DNA of 42,094 nucleotides from Gemmatimonadota bacterium (GCA_003171215.1 PMYN01000052.1:19336-61429), one strand, 5' to 3'; positions 15,280 to 23,246 are shown, counted from the first letter of the stretch. Translations and numbers: made by a program. The notes: generated by a model not told the origin, from the sequence alone.

Positions 15280-16369
15280 ATCTGAACAGCAGGACATCCC
15301 CATCCGCCACGATGTACTCTTTGCCCTCCGATCTCACCACTCCTTTCTCCTTCGCGCCCTTCCATCCGCCGTTCGCGATGAAGTCGTCGAAGCCCACCGT
15401 CTCGGCACGAATGAAGCCGCGCTCGAAGTCCGTATGGATGACTCCCGCCGCTGCCGGGGCGGCGTCGCCGCGGTGGATCGTCCACGCGCGCACTTCCTGC
15501 TCGCCGGCCGTGAAGTACGTCTGCAGCCCCATCAGGTGATACCCCGCGCGAATCAGGCGGTCGAGTCCGGCGGACTCGAGGCCGAGCGACGCGAGAAAAT
15601 CGTGGCGGTCCTCCGGCGGCAGCTCGGCGAGTTCCGCTTCGATGCGAGCGGAGAAGGGAACCACCTCGGCCGGTTCATCCGACGCGGCGATCGCCTCGCG
15701 AAGCGCCTTGATGTGCGGGCCCTCGTCGCCGGCGAGCTCATGGTCGGTGACGTTCGCCGCGTACAGCACCGGCTTCACGGTGAGCAGCTGAAGCGGCGCG
15801 AGCGTGGCCTTCTCCTCTGCGGTGAGCTTCGCATGCCAGAGGGCCCTGCCCTCGGCGAGCGATGCATTCGCCTTCTCGAGGGCAGGCAGCTCGGCGAGCG
15901 CCTCCTTCTCACCCGTGCGCGATGCACGCTTCACTTTGTCGAGGCGCTTTTCGACCGCCGCGAGATCGGAGAGCGCGAGCTCGAATTCGATCACCTCGCG
16001 ATCGCGAACGGGATTCACCGCGCCCATCACGTGCGTGACGTCGGGATCCTCGAAACAGCGAACGACGTGAACGATGGCGTCGGTTTCGCGAATGTTCTGG
16101 AGGAACTTGTTGCCGAGGCCTTCTCCCTCCGCGGCGCCCTTGACCAGCCCTGCTATGTCAACGAACTGAACCACGGCGGGCACCGTGCGCTTCGGCTGAA
16201 CAATCTTCGCGAGGGCATCCAACCTTGGGTCGGGGACCTCGACCATGCCGACGTTCGGTTCCACGGTGCAGAATGGATAGTTCGCGGCTTCTGCTTTCGC
16301 CGAGGTGAGGGCGTTGAACAGGGTGGATTTTCCTACGTTCGGCAGGCCGACAATTCCTAGTCTTAGCAT
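15269..16369 (-). CDS. ychF: Redox-regulated ribosome-associated ATPase YchF (Obg family)
   Basis: YchF is a conserved P-loop ATPase of the Obg/TRAFAC class that binds ribosomes and is linked to translation quality and stress response. The 366-aa product has a G1 motif GLPNVGKST at 8-16, G3 [10 protein letters not shown] near 70, and the family-typical FCTVEPNVG. In place of the GTPase NKxD, the family motif appears as YAANVTD, fitting ATP preference. The C-terminal TGS domain includes [17 protein letters not shown] and ends near LLFRFNV. The ATG at 16367-16369 is the conserved start. A 49-bp piece of its 3' end is repeated about 1 kb downstream. Confidence 0.97.
   Translation of the reverse strand: MLRLGIVGLPNVGKSTLFNALTSAKAEAANYPFCTVEPNVGMVEVPDPRLDALAKIVQPKRTVPAVVQFVDIAGLVKGAAEGEGLGNKFLQNIRETDAIVHVVRCFEDPDVTHVMGAVNPVRDREVIEFELALSDLAAVEKRLDKVKRASRTGEKEALAELPALEKANASLAEGRALWHAKLTAEEKATLAPLQLLTVKPVLYAANVTDHELAGDEGPHIKALREAIAASDEPAEVVPFSARIEAELAELPPEDRHDFLASLGLESAGLDRLIRAGYHLMGLQTYFTAGEQEVRAWTIHRGDAAPAAAGVIHTDFERGFIRAETVGFDDFIANGGWKGAKEKGVVRSEGKEYIVADGDVLLFRFNV
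15319..15367. repeat. Parent copy of the 49-bp direct repeat inside ychF
   Basis: This segment of the ychF 3' end, encoding [13 protein letters not shown], is repeated at 14279-14327 with three mismatches. The two copies lie in direct orientation on either side of the methyltransferase gene. Confidence 0.75.
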
Positions 16370-16535
16370 TCTCTAAAAGCGAGTTGAAACGTTCTTTAGT
16401 TGGTGGGTTAACCGAGGTTCTTTGTCCGGGCATCGAACGCCGCAACTAGCCCTGCGTGGAAAGCTAACCGGCGGCGGCGAATCGATGACGCAGACGCTCT
16501 GCTCGCAAGACAACCTCCCTGCAAAGGAGGCCGCG

Positions 16536-16958
16536 ATGCAAGACTTTCGGAAGCTGAGCGTTTGGACCAAGTCGCACCAACTGGTGCTGCTGATTTACGA
16601 GGCGACCGCGACCGTGCCCGATCGAAAATTTCCGGGACTGACCTCACAGGTTCGGCGGGCCGCCGCCTCGATTCCGGCCAACATTGCCGAGGGATGCGGT
16701 CACGCGGGATCGCGAGAACTGTCGCGATTTCTCGGAATCGCCGTCGCATCCGCCTTCGAGCTCACCTACCACCTGCAGCTGGCGGCGGATCTGGGGATGC
16801 TGTCGAAGTCGGATTATGCGAGGCTCGATGCGCGAACCGAACTTGTGACAAGAATGCTGAGTTCTCTTCTGTCGAAGGTCCGCCACAACGCCGATCTCCG
16901 TGAAGGCAAGCGCCCCGCAAGAGTGCCAACCCCGCCATCGTTAACGAAGAACCATTAA
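16536..16958 (+). CDS. Four-helix-bundle protein (23S rRNA intervening-sequence protein family)
   Basis: A 140-aa protein of the widespread four-helix-bundle family first noticed in intervening sequences of 23S rRNA genes. It begins MQDFRKLSVWTKSHQLVLLI, and the hallmark RRAAASIPANIAEGCG lies at 40-55, followed by SRELSRFLGIAVASAFEL. A perfect AAAGGAGG sits five bases before ATG 16536, which decides the start over longer in-frame readings. No biochemical function is established for the family. These genes often occur as small mobile-looking inserts between housekeeping genes, and this one lies between ychF and pth on the opposite strand. Its stop codon lies in the hairpin that separates it from pth. 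Confidence 0.88.
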   Translation: MQDFRKLSVWTKSHQLVLLIYEATATVPDRKFPGLTSQVRRAAASIPANIAEGCGHAGSRELSRFLGIAVASAFELTYHLQLAADLGMLSKSDYARLDARTELVTRMLSSLLSKVRHNADLREGKRPARVPTPPSLTKNH

Positions 16959-16981
16959 CCAACTGACAGTTAGTGGTTAAC
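16956..16981. terminator. Inverted repeat between convergent four-helix-bundle gene and pth
   Basis: TTAACC (16956-16961) pairs with GGTTAA (16976-16981), and AACTG pairs with CAGTT inside, with a three-base bulge. The structure starts at the stop codon of the plus-strand gene and ends just beyond the pth stop, a good place for a two-way terminator. T runs are lacking. Confidence 0.45.
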
Positions 16982-16985
16982 GATT

Positions 16986-17582
16986 CTACTCGTCCTTGGT
17001 CTTCTCTTCTCTCCCTGTAAACCGGTTCATCACAGGCAAAATCCCCTCAGCAACCCACAGCTCGATCGCCTCGACGAACTCGGGAAGCAACCCGCGAACC
17101 GTGCCCGCTTCCGACTTTCCGAAGTTGCCGAGCACGTAGTCCTTCATCACCGAAACCGAGCGCTCCTCGCCAGAGGGCCCCACGCCCACTCTCAGCCGCG
17201 CGTACTCCATCGTCCCCAGCTGCCCCTGCACGCTTTTCAACCCGTTGTGCCCGCCCGCCGAACCTTTCGCGCGGAAGCGGTAGCGCCCGACCGGTAGCTG
17301 CACCTCATCCGAAATCACGAGCAGATCCTGCGCGGCCGACCAGAACGGCCGCCGCGCGTACCGCACGAGCACGTTGCCGCTGAGATTCATGAACGTTTGG
17401 GGCTTCACCAACCGCACGCGCTTCCCGTGCACCGTGCCGGTCGTCACGTGGGCCTCGCCGTCCTTCTTCCAGCCATCAAAACGCCAAACGTCGGCCAGGT
17501 GGTCGATGACCCACCAGCCGACGTTGTGACGGGTTCCGGCGTACTCGCGGCCGGGGTTTCCCAGCCCGATGATGACCTTCAC
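16986..17582 (-). CDS. pth: Peptidyl-tRNA hydrolase
   Basis: Pth releases tRNA from peptidyl-tRNAs that fall off ribosomes. The 198-aa product begins MKVIIGLGNPGREYAGTRHN, placing the catalytic His at 19 and a substrate-binding Asn at 9. QTFMNLSG, the acidic VISDEVQLP and GSAGGHNGLKS complete the active site. The start is GTG (17580-17582), as the conserved N-terminus begins exactly there. It follows rplY by 26 bp, in the usual prs-rplY-pth order. A C-terminal charged tail is unremarkable. Confidence 0.97.
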   Translation of the reverse strand: MKVIIGLGNPGREYAGTRHNVGWWVIDHLADVWRFDGWKKDGEAHVTTGTVHGKRVRLVKPQTFMNLSGNVLVRYARRPFWSAAQDLLVISDEVQLPVGRYRFRAKGSAGGHNGLKSVQGQLGTMEYARLRVGVGPSGEERSVSVMKDYVLGNFGKSEAGTVRGLLPEFVEAIELWVAEGILPVMNRFTGREEKTKDE

Positions 17583-17608
17583 CGGAACCCGATCTTGCCG
17601 TTACGCGA

Positions 17609-18301
17609 TTACTTCTTCTTCTCTGCCGCCGGCGCCGCGCCGCCCTCACCCTCGGCGCCCTCTTCATCTTCCTTCGCCTTGCGGATGAGCTCCGGCTCCG
17701 CGGGTGCCGCTGCCGCTTCGGCCGGCACTTCCTCGACCACCGCCTTCGGAATCGAGCAGACGCAGACCGGTGCCGCGCTGTCGTCGAGAACCTCGACTCC
17801 AGCCGGAACCTTGACCTCGCCCACGTGGATCGAGTGTCCGATCACGAGCTGGCTGACGTCCACGTCGATGTGGTTCGGGATATCGGCCGGATCGCACGAG
17901 ATTTCCATCTCGTGCATGACCTGGTCGAGAATGCCGCCGCCGGTGCGGACGCCCTCGGGCGTTCCGACGAAGACGAGCGGAACGCGCACGGTGACCTTCT
18001 CGCCGGCAACCAGTTCCTGAAAGTCCACGTGGAGGATGTGGCGCTTGAACGGGTGGCGCTGGATCTCACGGATCAGCGTCCTCGCGGTGGAAGCCCCGGC
18101 GACCTCGAGCTCGATGACGGTCGTCTTGTACGAGACTTTCTCGAGCATGCGCTCGAGCGTGTACGTGTTGATCGCGAGCGATTGCGGCTCGCGGCCGTGT
18201 CCGTAGACGATGGCGGGAACTTCACCCACCGCGCGGAGCTTGCGCGCTGCGCCCTTGCCGGCGGTGCTGCGGACCTTCGCGGCGAGATTTGCGGTTGCCA
18301 T
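17609..18301 (-). CDS. rplY: Large-subunit ribosomal protein bL25 (CTC/TL5 form)
   Basis: bL25 binds 5S rRNA. At 230 aa this is the long general-stress CTC/TL5 type. The N-terminal 5S-binding domain is at about 1-95 (GKGAARKLRAVGEVPAIVYG, RHPFKRHILHVDFQEL near 82-97). The C-terminal beta domain follows at about 100-190 (VRVPLVFVGTPEGVRTGGGI). The final 35 residues are Glu/Ala-rich with a Lys end, variable in the family. It starts at ATG 18299-18301. It lies between prs and pth, a conserved order, separated from prs by a 140-bp spacer containing a degenerate repeat. Confidence 0.95.
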   Translation of the reverse strand: MATANLAAKVRSTAGKGAARKLRAVGEVPAIVYGHGREPQSLAINTYTLERMLEKVSYKTTVIELEVAGASTARTLIREIQRHPFKRHILHVDFQELVAGEKVTVRVPLVFVGTPEGVRTGGGILDQVMHEMEISCDPADIPNHIDVDVSQLVIGHSIHVGEVKVPAGVEVLDDSAAPVCVCSIPKAVVEEVPAEAAAAPAEPELIRKAKEDEEGAEGEGGAAPAAEKKK

Positions 18302-18389
18302 ATCAGAATGCCTTCTGGATCAAAAATCGTGCGCAACGTGGGTTCCCGGTCATTCGCCGGCCCGGCGGCGCAAGTTGTACCGCTTTTAA

Positions 18390-18440
18390 AGTTCTCGAAC
18401 CAATCACCAAAAACCAACGACCAAAAACAGATTACCGGCG
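18390..18440. repeat. Degenerate spacer repeat, ACCAA/GACCAAAAAC family
   Basis: Short imperfect units (aaccaatcacc, aaaaaccaacgacc, aaaaacagattacc) fill the prs-rplY spacer directly after the prs stop. The composition is unlike the surrounding high-GC DNA. The words resemble those at 15224-15275 and 19702-19740. Confidence 0.5.
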
Positions 18441-18441
18441 G

Positions 18442-19395
18442 TTACTCGAACAGCGAAGACACACTCTGGTCCGCGTGAGTGAATCGAATCGCCTTCGCCA
18501 GCAGCTCTCCCACGCTCAGCACGCATAGCTGGGGAAAGCGACGCTCTTCTGGAATCATGATCGAATTCGTGACCGCCACCTCGGTGATCGGCGCCGCCGC
18601 GAGCCGTTCGCGAGCCGGCCCCGACAACAACGCATGCGTCGCGCAGACATAAATGTCCTTGGCGCCCAACGCCTTCAGCGCCCGCGCCGCCTCGCTCACC
18701 GTCCCCGCCGTATCGATCATGTCGTCGGGAATCAGACAATCCATCCCTTCGACTTCACCAACCACGTTCACCACTTCCGCGACGTTCGCCTTCGGCCGCC
18801 GCTTGTCGATGATCGCGAGCGACCCGTTCAGCCGTTTCGCGAACCCCCGCGCCATCTTGGCACTCCCGACGTCGGGCGCGACCACCACCAGGTTCTGCAG
18901 CTGCTTCTTGCGGTAATGCGCCGTGAAAACGGGTGCCGCGTAGAGATGGTCGACCGGAAGGTCGAAAAACCCCTGCAACTGGTGCGCGTGAAAGTCGAGT
19001 CCGAGAACACGATCCGCACCCGCTGTTTCGATCATCCGCGCCATGAGCTTCGCGCCGATGGCGACTCGCGGCTGGTCCTTTCGGTCCTGCCGTCCGTAGC
19101 CGAAGTACGGCATCACGCACGTGATGCGTGCCGCGGACGCTCGCCTCACCGCGTCGATCAGGAGCAACAGCTCCAGGATGTTCTCGGCCGGCGGGTTGGT
19201 CGGCTGAACGATGAACACATCCGCCCCACGGACGTTCTCATCGATCCGGACGAACACTTCGCCGTCGGCGAAGCGATTGATAGTTGCCTTGCACAGATCC
19301 ACGCCGAGCTGTCCCGCGATTGATTCCGCGAGTCCTCGGTTTCCGGTGCCCGTGAGGACCCGGAATCCGTGCATTGGAACCGAAAGACCGTCCAT
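18442..19395 (-). CDS. prs: Ribose-phosphate pyrophosphokinase (PRPP synthetase)
   Basis: Prs makes PRPP from ribose 5-phosphate and ATP, feeding purine, pyrimidine, histidine, tryptophan and NAD synthesis. The 317-aa protein shows NRFADGEVFVRIDENVRGAD, the ATP-binding YFGYGRQDRKDQPR, the metal-binding LDFHAHQLQGFFDLPVDHL, and the PRPP loop DDMIDTAGT. The ATG at 19393-19395 is used; an ATG seven codons downstream (MHGFRVLTG) is an equally plausible start. If the predicted promoter is right, the first ATG would leave only about eight leader bases and the second about thirty. It lies between tRNA-Gln and rplY, as in many bacteria. Confidence 0.96.
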   Translation of the reverse strand: MDGLSVPMHGFRVLTGTGNRGLAESIAGQLGVDLCKATINRFADGEVFVRIDENVRGADVFIVQPTNPPAENILELLLLIDAVRRASAARITCVMPYFGYGRQDRKDQPRVAIGAKLMARMIETAGADRVLGLDFHAHQLQGFFDLPVDHLYAAPVFTAHYRKKQLQNLVVVAPDVGSAKMARGFAKRLNGSLAIIDKRRPKANVAEVVNVVGEVEGMDCLIPDDMIDTAGTVSEAARALKALGAKDIYVCATHALLSGPARERLAAAPITEVAVTNSIMIPEERRFPQLCVLSVGELLAKAIRFTHADQSVSSLFE

Positions 19396-19409
19396 TGGCT
19401 TAGCCTTGT

Positions 19410-19438
19410 AACCTAGTTGATTGCATTGCCTTAGTCAA
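19410..19438 (-). promoter_or_regulatory. Sigma-70-like promoter of prs
   Basis: Minus-strand TTGACT (19433-19438) is followed after 17 bases by TAGGTT (19410-19415). Transcription would start near 19403, very close to the annotated prs ATG. The same -10 hexamer occurs in the candidate promoter at 24126-24154. Confidence 0.55.
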
Positions 19439-19445
19439 AGGCGGC

Positions 19446-19488
19446 GGTCGTTTCTTCCGGCTTCGGGCTCTCGTCTTCCGGCTTCCCC
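19446..19488. repeat. Degenerate spacer repeat, CTTCCGGC family
   Basis: Units cttccggcttcgg and cttccggcttcc recur within 43 bp just downstream of tRNA-Gln. The 13-base word cttccggcttcgg is also present in the spacer at 23361-23391. Confidence 0.5.
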
Positions 19489-19490
19489 CA

Positions 19491-19561
19491 TTGCCCCCGG
19501 TGGATTCGAACCACCATTCGCGGATCCAAAGACCGCTGTCCTGCCATTGGACGAGGGGGCA
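19491..19561 (-). tRNA. tRNA-Gln (UUG anticodon)
   Basis: A 71-nt cloverleaf. The acceptor stem TGCCCCC (19555-19561) pairs with GGGGGCA (19492-19498), with an A discriminator and no encoded CCA. The T arm is GGTGG-TTCGAAT-CCACC. The anticodon loop CTTTGGA gives UUG, reading CAA and wobbling to CAG. The D arm is short, as usual for Gln. It lies between ispE and prs, matching a gene order seen in many bacteria. Confidence 0.93.
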
Positions 19562-19617
19562 GCGCACTAAACGTAACCCGAAAGTGACGGGGATGGCAGA
19601 GTGGCAATGCAAAACTA

Positions 19618-19740
19618 CGGGTAATCAGTCGTCGGTCATTGCTACTTGGTAATCGGCGTTCGCATGAGGAGATCACTGAGCGATTATCGACTCCCGACTT
19701 TCTAATGACCAATGACCAACAACCAATGACCGATGACCGC
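19618..19740. repeat. Degenerate spacer repeat array, ATGACC family
   Basis: The ispE-to-tRNA-Gln spacer holds two parts. At 19620-19677, words such as ggtaatc, tcggtcattg and atcactgag recur. At 19702-19740, a heptamer-like array runs with aatgacc, aatgacc, aaccaatgacc and gatgacc. The second part is close to the reverse complement of the first in wording. It reaches the last codons of ispE. It has no spacer/repeat regularity of a CRISPR. Confidence 0.6.
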
Positions 19741-19743
19741 CGT

Positions 19744-20649
19744 TCATGTCAGCTCAACGACTGCGACCGTCTCCACTGTCGACGTCGTGATCAGGCGCGC
19801 GCCAGCGCGCTGGATCTCGCCGGCCAATGAGGTCACCGTCGCCCCCGTACCGTCGAAGACGCCAAACACCGTCGAGCCCGACCCAGTCATCTGCGCGAGG
19901 AGCGCTCCGGACGTTCGCAGTGCATCGTGCAACGCTCCGATCTCGGGGTGATGCGAGGTCACCACGCCTTCGAGGTCGTTCGCGGCGAGCGCCGCGATCA
20001 TCCTCCACTCGAGCTTCCTCCCCACGGGCAGCGTCGCTCGCGTCCCGGAATGCCGCGACGACTTTTGCTCGGCGAACCAGCCGAACGCGTCGGCGCTGGA
20101 AACTCCGAAGGGCGGTACGGCGAGAAGTACCTGGCGTGCCGGCAGCGCCTCGAGCGGAAAGAGCCGCTCTCCGCGGCCCGAGCCGAGTGCGAGCGAGTGC
20201 ATGGAGAGCAGGTACGGCACGTCGGCTCCGAGCGAAAACGCGATGGCGGCGAGCGTCGTGGCATCGAGCGGCTGCACCGCCAGCGCATTGAGGGCCCGCA
20301 GCACGGCCGCCGCGTCCGCGCTTCCGCCGCCAAGCCCGCCGCCGACAGGAATGCGCTTCACGATTTCAATCTGGAAGTTCGTGGGCCCTCCGGCTGCCGC
20401 GGCGAACGCCACCGCCGCACGCCACGCGAGATTTCTCTCGACCGGCCCCGTGTCCGCGCCTGTGCAGTCGAGCGATCGTCCCGCACCGCCGGTGCCCACC
20501 GTAACCGAATCGGCGAGCGCGATGCGCTGAAAAAGCGTCTCGAGCTGGTGGTATCCGCCCGGCTCCCGCGCGAGAATCCGCAGGAAGAGGTTGAGCTTGG
20601 CCTGTGCCTCAACGCGCGCGGTGCGACGGGCGCGGACGAGCGCGCTCAC
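19744..20649 (-). CDS. ispE: 4-diphosphocytidyl-2-C-methyl-D-erythritol kinase
   Basis: IspE is the GHMP-family kinase of the MEP pathway to isoprenoid precursors; it phosphorylates CDP-methylerythritol. The 301-aa product has the N-terminal AKLNLFLRI (Lys18), the ATP loop PVGGGLGGGSADAAAVLRAL near 104-123, and the C-terminal MTGSGSTVFGVFDG. GTG at 20647-20649 overlaps the stop of the flippase-like gene as GTGA; longer in-frame readings run through that gene. It begins the ispE / tRNA-Gln / prs / rplY / pth order conserved across many phyla. Confidence 0.95.
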   Translation of the reverse strand: MSALVRARRTARVEAQAKLNLFLRILAREPGGYHQLETLFQRIALADSVTVGTGGAGRSLDCTGADTGPVERNLAWRAAVAFAAAAGGPTNFQIEIVKRIPVGGGLGGGSADAAAVLRALNALAVQPLDATTLAAIAFSLGADVPYLLSMHSLALGSGRGERLFPLEALPARQVLLAVPPFGVSSADAFGWFAEQKSSRHSGTRATLPVGRKLEWRMIAALAANDLEGVVTSHHPEIGALHDALRTSGALLAQMTGSGSTVFGVFDGTGATVTSLAGEIQRAGARLITTSTVETVAVVELT

Positions 20650-21662
20650 GATGCCGGCTTGCTCGCGGCGCCGGTGAGGTCGCGGAAATGCAACTTGAGA
20701 CGGGTGAGGTACCAGGCGCCCATCACGGTTATCGGAATGAACGTGAGCACATGGAAGCCGATCACCCAGCTCACGGCCTCCGTGTTGCTGATGCCATAGA
20801 TCGCGAGCCCGGCCTTGCCGACGGCTTCGAACGGACCGAAGAATCCCGGCGAGGACGGGATCGCGACCCCGATTGCGATCAGTCCCTGCAGCAACAAGGC
20901 CGCCGAGAACGGAGCGCTGAGGTGAAGCGCCTTGAATCCGAGCCAAAAGGCGAACGCGTTGCAGAGCCAGTGCAGCACGGTCCAAAAGAACACTTCAGCC
21001 AGCAGGCGCGGGCTGCGCAGCACGTGCAGTCCCGAGACGAATCCCTCGAGATGCGCACGCATGGTCGGCTCGAAGCGAGGTGCGACCCGTCGCATGATCG
21101 CGTCCGCTATCGCGAACACCCTGTCGGGGGCGATCAGGAATATCACGAGTCCGACGAGCACACCCGAGAACAGCACCGCCGGCACGGCCAGGTAGAATGC
21201 GAGCGTGTGATCGCCGATCATCTTCTGCGATGGAAACGCCGGATCGAGCGTCGCAACGAGCATCATGAGGAGCAGGACGACGGTGTCGAACAGGCGGTCG
21301 ACCGCGATCGAGGCGACCGCCGCCGTGAAGCGCACGCGCGGTTCCGCGCGCGAGAGCGCGAAGGCGCGCACGAATTCACCCGGCCTGAACGGAATGACAT
21401 TGCTCGACATCATTCCGATCGCCGTGGACTGCCAGAGCGGACGAAATGGAAGGCGTCCTGCCACGGGCGCAAGAAGAGCCCGCCACCGACGGGCGCGCAG
21501 CGGAAAGATCGCGGTGCCGAACACCATGCACCCGACCCACAGCGGAAGGCTCGACTTCGAGAGCACCTCCCACACCGCGCTCACGCTGGTGCCCTTCATG
21601 GTCCACCAGAGCAGCAGCGCGCTCAGGAGCACGCCGAGCGCGGCGCGGACGCCGTTTTTCAT
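20646..21662 (-). CDS. Flippase-like integral membrane protein (LPG synthase TM family, UPF0104)
   Basis: A 338-aa protein with about eight membrane helices. Family features include RARRWRALLAP near 57-67, MMSSNVIPFRPGEFVRAFAL near 84-103, and the C-terminal IAIGVAIPSSPGFFGPFEA. This is the membrane domain of lysylphosphatidylglycerol synthase (YbhN/AglD-like) without the soluble transferase part. Members are thought to move lipids or lipid-linked sugars across the membrane; the substrate here is unknown. It starts at ATG 21660-21662, six bp after the pseudo-Hpt gene stop, and overlaps ispE by 4 bp, so the three genes are probably co-transcribed. Confidence 0.85.
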   Translation of the reverse strand: MKNGVRAALGVLLSALLLWWTMKGTSVSAVWEVLSKSSLPLWVGCMVFGTAIFPLRARRWRALLAPVAGRLPFRPLWQSTAIGMMSSNVIPFRPGEFVRAFALSRAEPRVRFTAAVASIAVDRLFDTVVLLLMMLVATLDPAFPSQKMIGDHTLAFYLAVPAVLFSGVLVGLVIFLIAPDRVFAIADAIMRRVAPRFEPTMRAHLEGFVSGLHVLRSPRLLAEVFFWTVLHWLCNAFAFWLGFKALHLSAPFSAALLLQGLIAIGVAIPSSPGFFGPFEAVGKAGLAIYGISNTEAVSWVIGFHVLTFIPITVMGAWYLTRLKLHFRDLTGAASKPAS

Positions 21663-21668
21663 CCTGTG

Positions 21669-23246
21669 CTACTCCGCTTCTGCGAGCTCGAGCAGGTCGT
21701 AGAGCTCCGCGAGCTCGTCGGCGTTCGGCGTCGAGCCCGAACGGCGGAACGACTGCCCCAGCTGCGCGGCGCGGCGAAGCGCGGCAGGTCCGCGATAGAG
21801 CAGGTCCTGGATCGGCACGACGCCGTCGTCCTCGAGCTCGGTGGGTTCGGCGAGCGGTGTGTCGGCGAGACTCGAGAGCCCGCTGATGCCCGCGCCGAGC
21901 AGCTCGTGCAGCGCCGCGCCGGACGGTGCGGCGGCGAGCGGTCCGGATTCGACCGGCGTTGCGACCGCCGGCGTCGCTGCGCGCACCGGCGTTGCGGTGA
22001 TGACCGGCGTTGCGGCAACGACCCGCGTCGCGGCGATCGGAGTGGCCGAACGCATCGGCGTCGCGCGACGAACGATCTCCGCGATGCGCGTCGCGAGCGG
22101 CTCATCGGCTCGCGACGCGAGGAGGCCCGCGGCCTCATCGAGCCCGGTGAGCGCCATCGGGTCCAGCGCGGCCGCGCCCTCGACGAGCGCGTTGAGCGAG
22201 TTGGCGACGACGGATTCACCGAAACTCCCCGCAGACCGCGAGAGCGCCCGGATGGCGCCGCGCAGCTCGTGGCCGAGCCGCTGTCGCGACGGTGCATCGG
22301 CCGCGCGGCGCGCGTCGCCGACGAGACGGCGCAGGTGCTCGGCCTGGCTCACGACCTCGAGCTTGAAACGCTGGGCGGGCGTCGTCGGCGGATTGGGCTC
22401 GGCGCGCACGATGTTATCGCCGCCGCCGTCCGGGAACAGCGTGTGGATCGGCACCACCTGGTCGTCGTCGCCCGCGCCCTCCACGAAGCTCTGCGCGGCG
22501 ACCGTGAACGCGAACACCGCCGGGGTTCCGGCGTCAGGGCGGCCTCCGGCCTGGATCGCGTAGGAGCCTTCGCGCAGCACGACCGCGGCCGCGCGGAAGA
22601 GTTCGCGGAGCGCGTCGGTCGCGGTGGTCGAGCCGATCTCGAGTCCCTTCGCCGCGTCGTCGACGGCGGCGACGACCTCGGCGAGCGGAGGAAGATCGAG
22701 CAACGCGGCCACGCCGCGGAGCGCGCGAATCCGCGCGAGCGTGTCGACGAACGTGGCCGGCGGCCCCGGCGCGTCGGCGAAGCGCTGAAGACCGGCGGCA
22801 ACGTCGGACGTCTGCATCGCGAGGAACGCGGCGCTGCCCGCGGCGGCCACCGGCGTCGGCGCGGCGGCGCGCTGCGGCGGTGGTGCCAGTCCGCTCAGTT
22901 CCCTCGTGCGCTCGGCGGCGCGCGCATCCTCGGCGCTGCCCCACGCGCGCACGCCCCGGAGCAGGATCTTGAGGTCGTCGACGGCGGCGATGATCGCGCC
23001 GCGCAGCTGCGGCGTCCACTGGAGACGTCCGTCGCGCAGCCCCTTCACGATGCGCTCGAGCGCATTGGCGACGTCGGTGATGCCCTGGACCTTCGCCATC
23101 GTCGCGCTGCCGCGGAGCGCGCGCGCATTCCGCGCGAACGCGTCGAAGTCGGGCGCGCCGGAAGCCGCGCGTGCGAGGAGTCCGTCCAGCTGCTCCACAC
23201 ACTCGCTGCCTTCGAGGACGAAGAAGTCCAACAAGCCGGTGCTCAT
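21669..23246 (-). CDS. Protein with three Hpt-like segments lacking the phospho-accepting histidine
   Basis: A 525-aa cytoplasmic protein rich in Ala/Arg helices. Three regions align by eye with the Hpt core H-x-L-K-G-S-A: ARALRGSATM (Arg42), IRALRGVAALL (Arg174) and IRALSRSAGSFG (Arg333). In each, Arg replaces the phosphorylatable His. A nearby HELRG at 326-330 is the only His-containing alternative. Residues of about 390-430 are a low-complexity linker with repeated ATPV/ATPM units. DDGVVPIQDLLYRG near 475 echoes DDQVVPIHTLFPDG near 262. ChpA/PilL-type hybrid proteins carry several Hpt domains, so a chemotaxis- or pilus-type scaffold is one possibility, but no kinase or CheW gene is nearby. 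It starts at ATG 23244-23246. The similarity is moderate and the function unknown. Confidence 0.6.
   Translation of the reverse strand: MSTGLLDFFVLEGSECVEQLDGLLARAASGAPDFDAFARNARALRGSATMAKVQGITDVANALERIVKGLRDGRLQWTPQLRGAIIAAVDDLKILLRGVRAWGSAEDARAAERTRELSGLAPPPQRAAAPTPVAAAGSAAFLAMQTSDVAAGLQRFADAPGPPATFVDTLARIRALRGVAALLDLPPLAEVVAAVDDAAKGLEIGSTTATDALRELFRAAAVVLREGSYAIQAGGRPDAGTPAVFAFTVAAQSFVEGAGDDDQVVPIHTLFPDGGGDNIVRAEPNPPTTPAQRFKLEVVSQAEHLRRLVGDARRAADAPSRQRLGHELRGAIRALSRSAGSFGESVVANSLNALVEGAAALDPMALTGLDEAAGLLASRADEPLATRIAEIVRRATPMRSATPIAATRVVAATPVITATPVRAATPAVATPVESGPLAAAPSGAALHELLGAGISGLSSLADTPLAEPTELEDDGVVPIQDLLYRGPAALRRAAQLGQSFRRSGSTPNADELAELYDLLELAEAE
21948..22072. repeat. In-frame degenerate repeat encoding ATPV units
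   Basis: The word accggcgttgcg and close variants recur about every 24-27 bp, encoding ATPV, ATPM, ATPI and ATRV in the linker of the pseudo-Hpt protein. The array probably grew by slippage and makes a flexible Ala/Thr/Pro spacer. Confidence 0.6.

Noticed and set aside
14279-15367. Insertion sequence carrying the methyltransferase
   Set aside because: No transposase, no terminal inverted repeats, and the 49-bp duplication is coding sequence of ychF rather than a short target duplication.
21669-23246. CheA-type hybrid histidine kinase
   Set aside because: No kinase ATPase, dimerisation, CheW-like or receiver domain is present; only Hpt-like segments.
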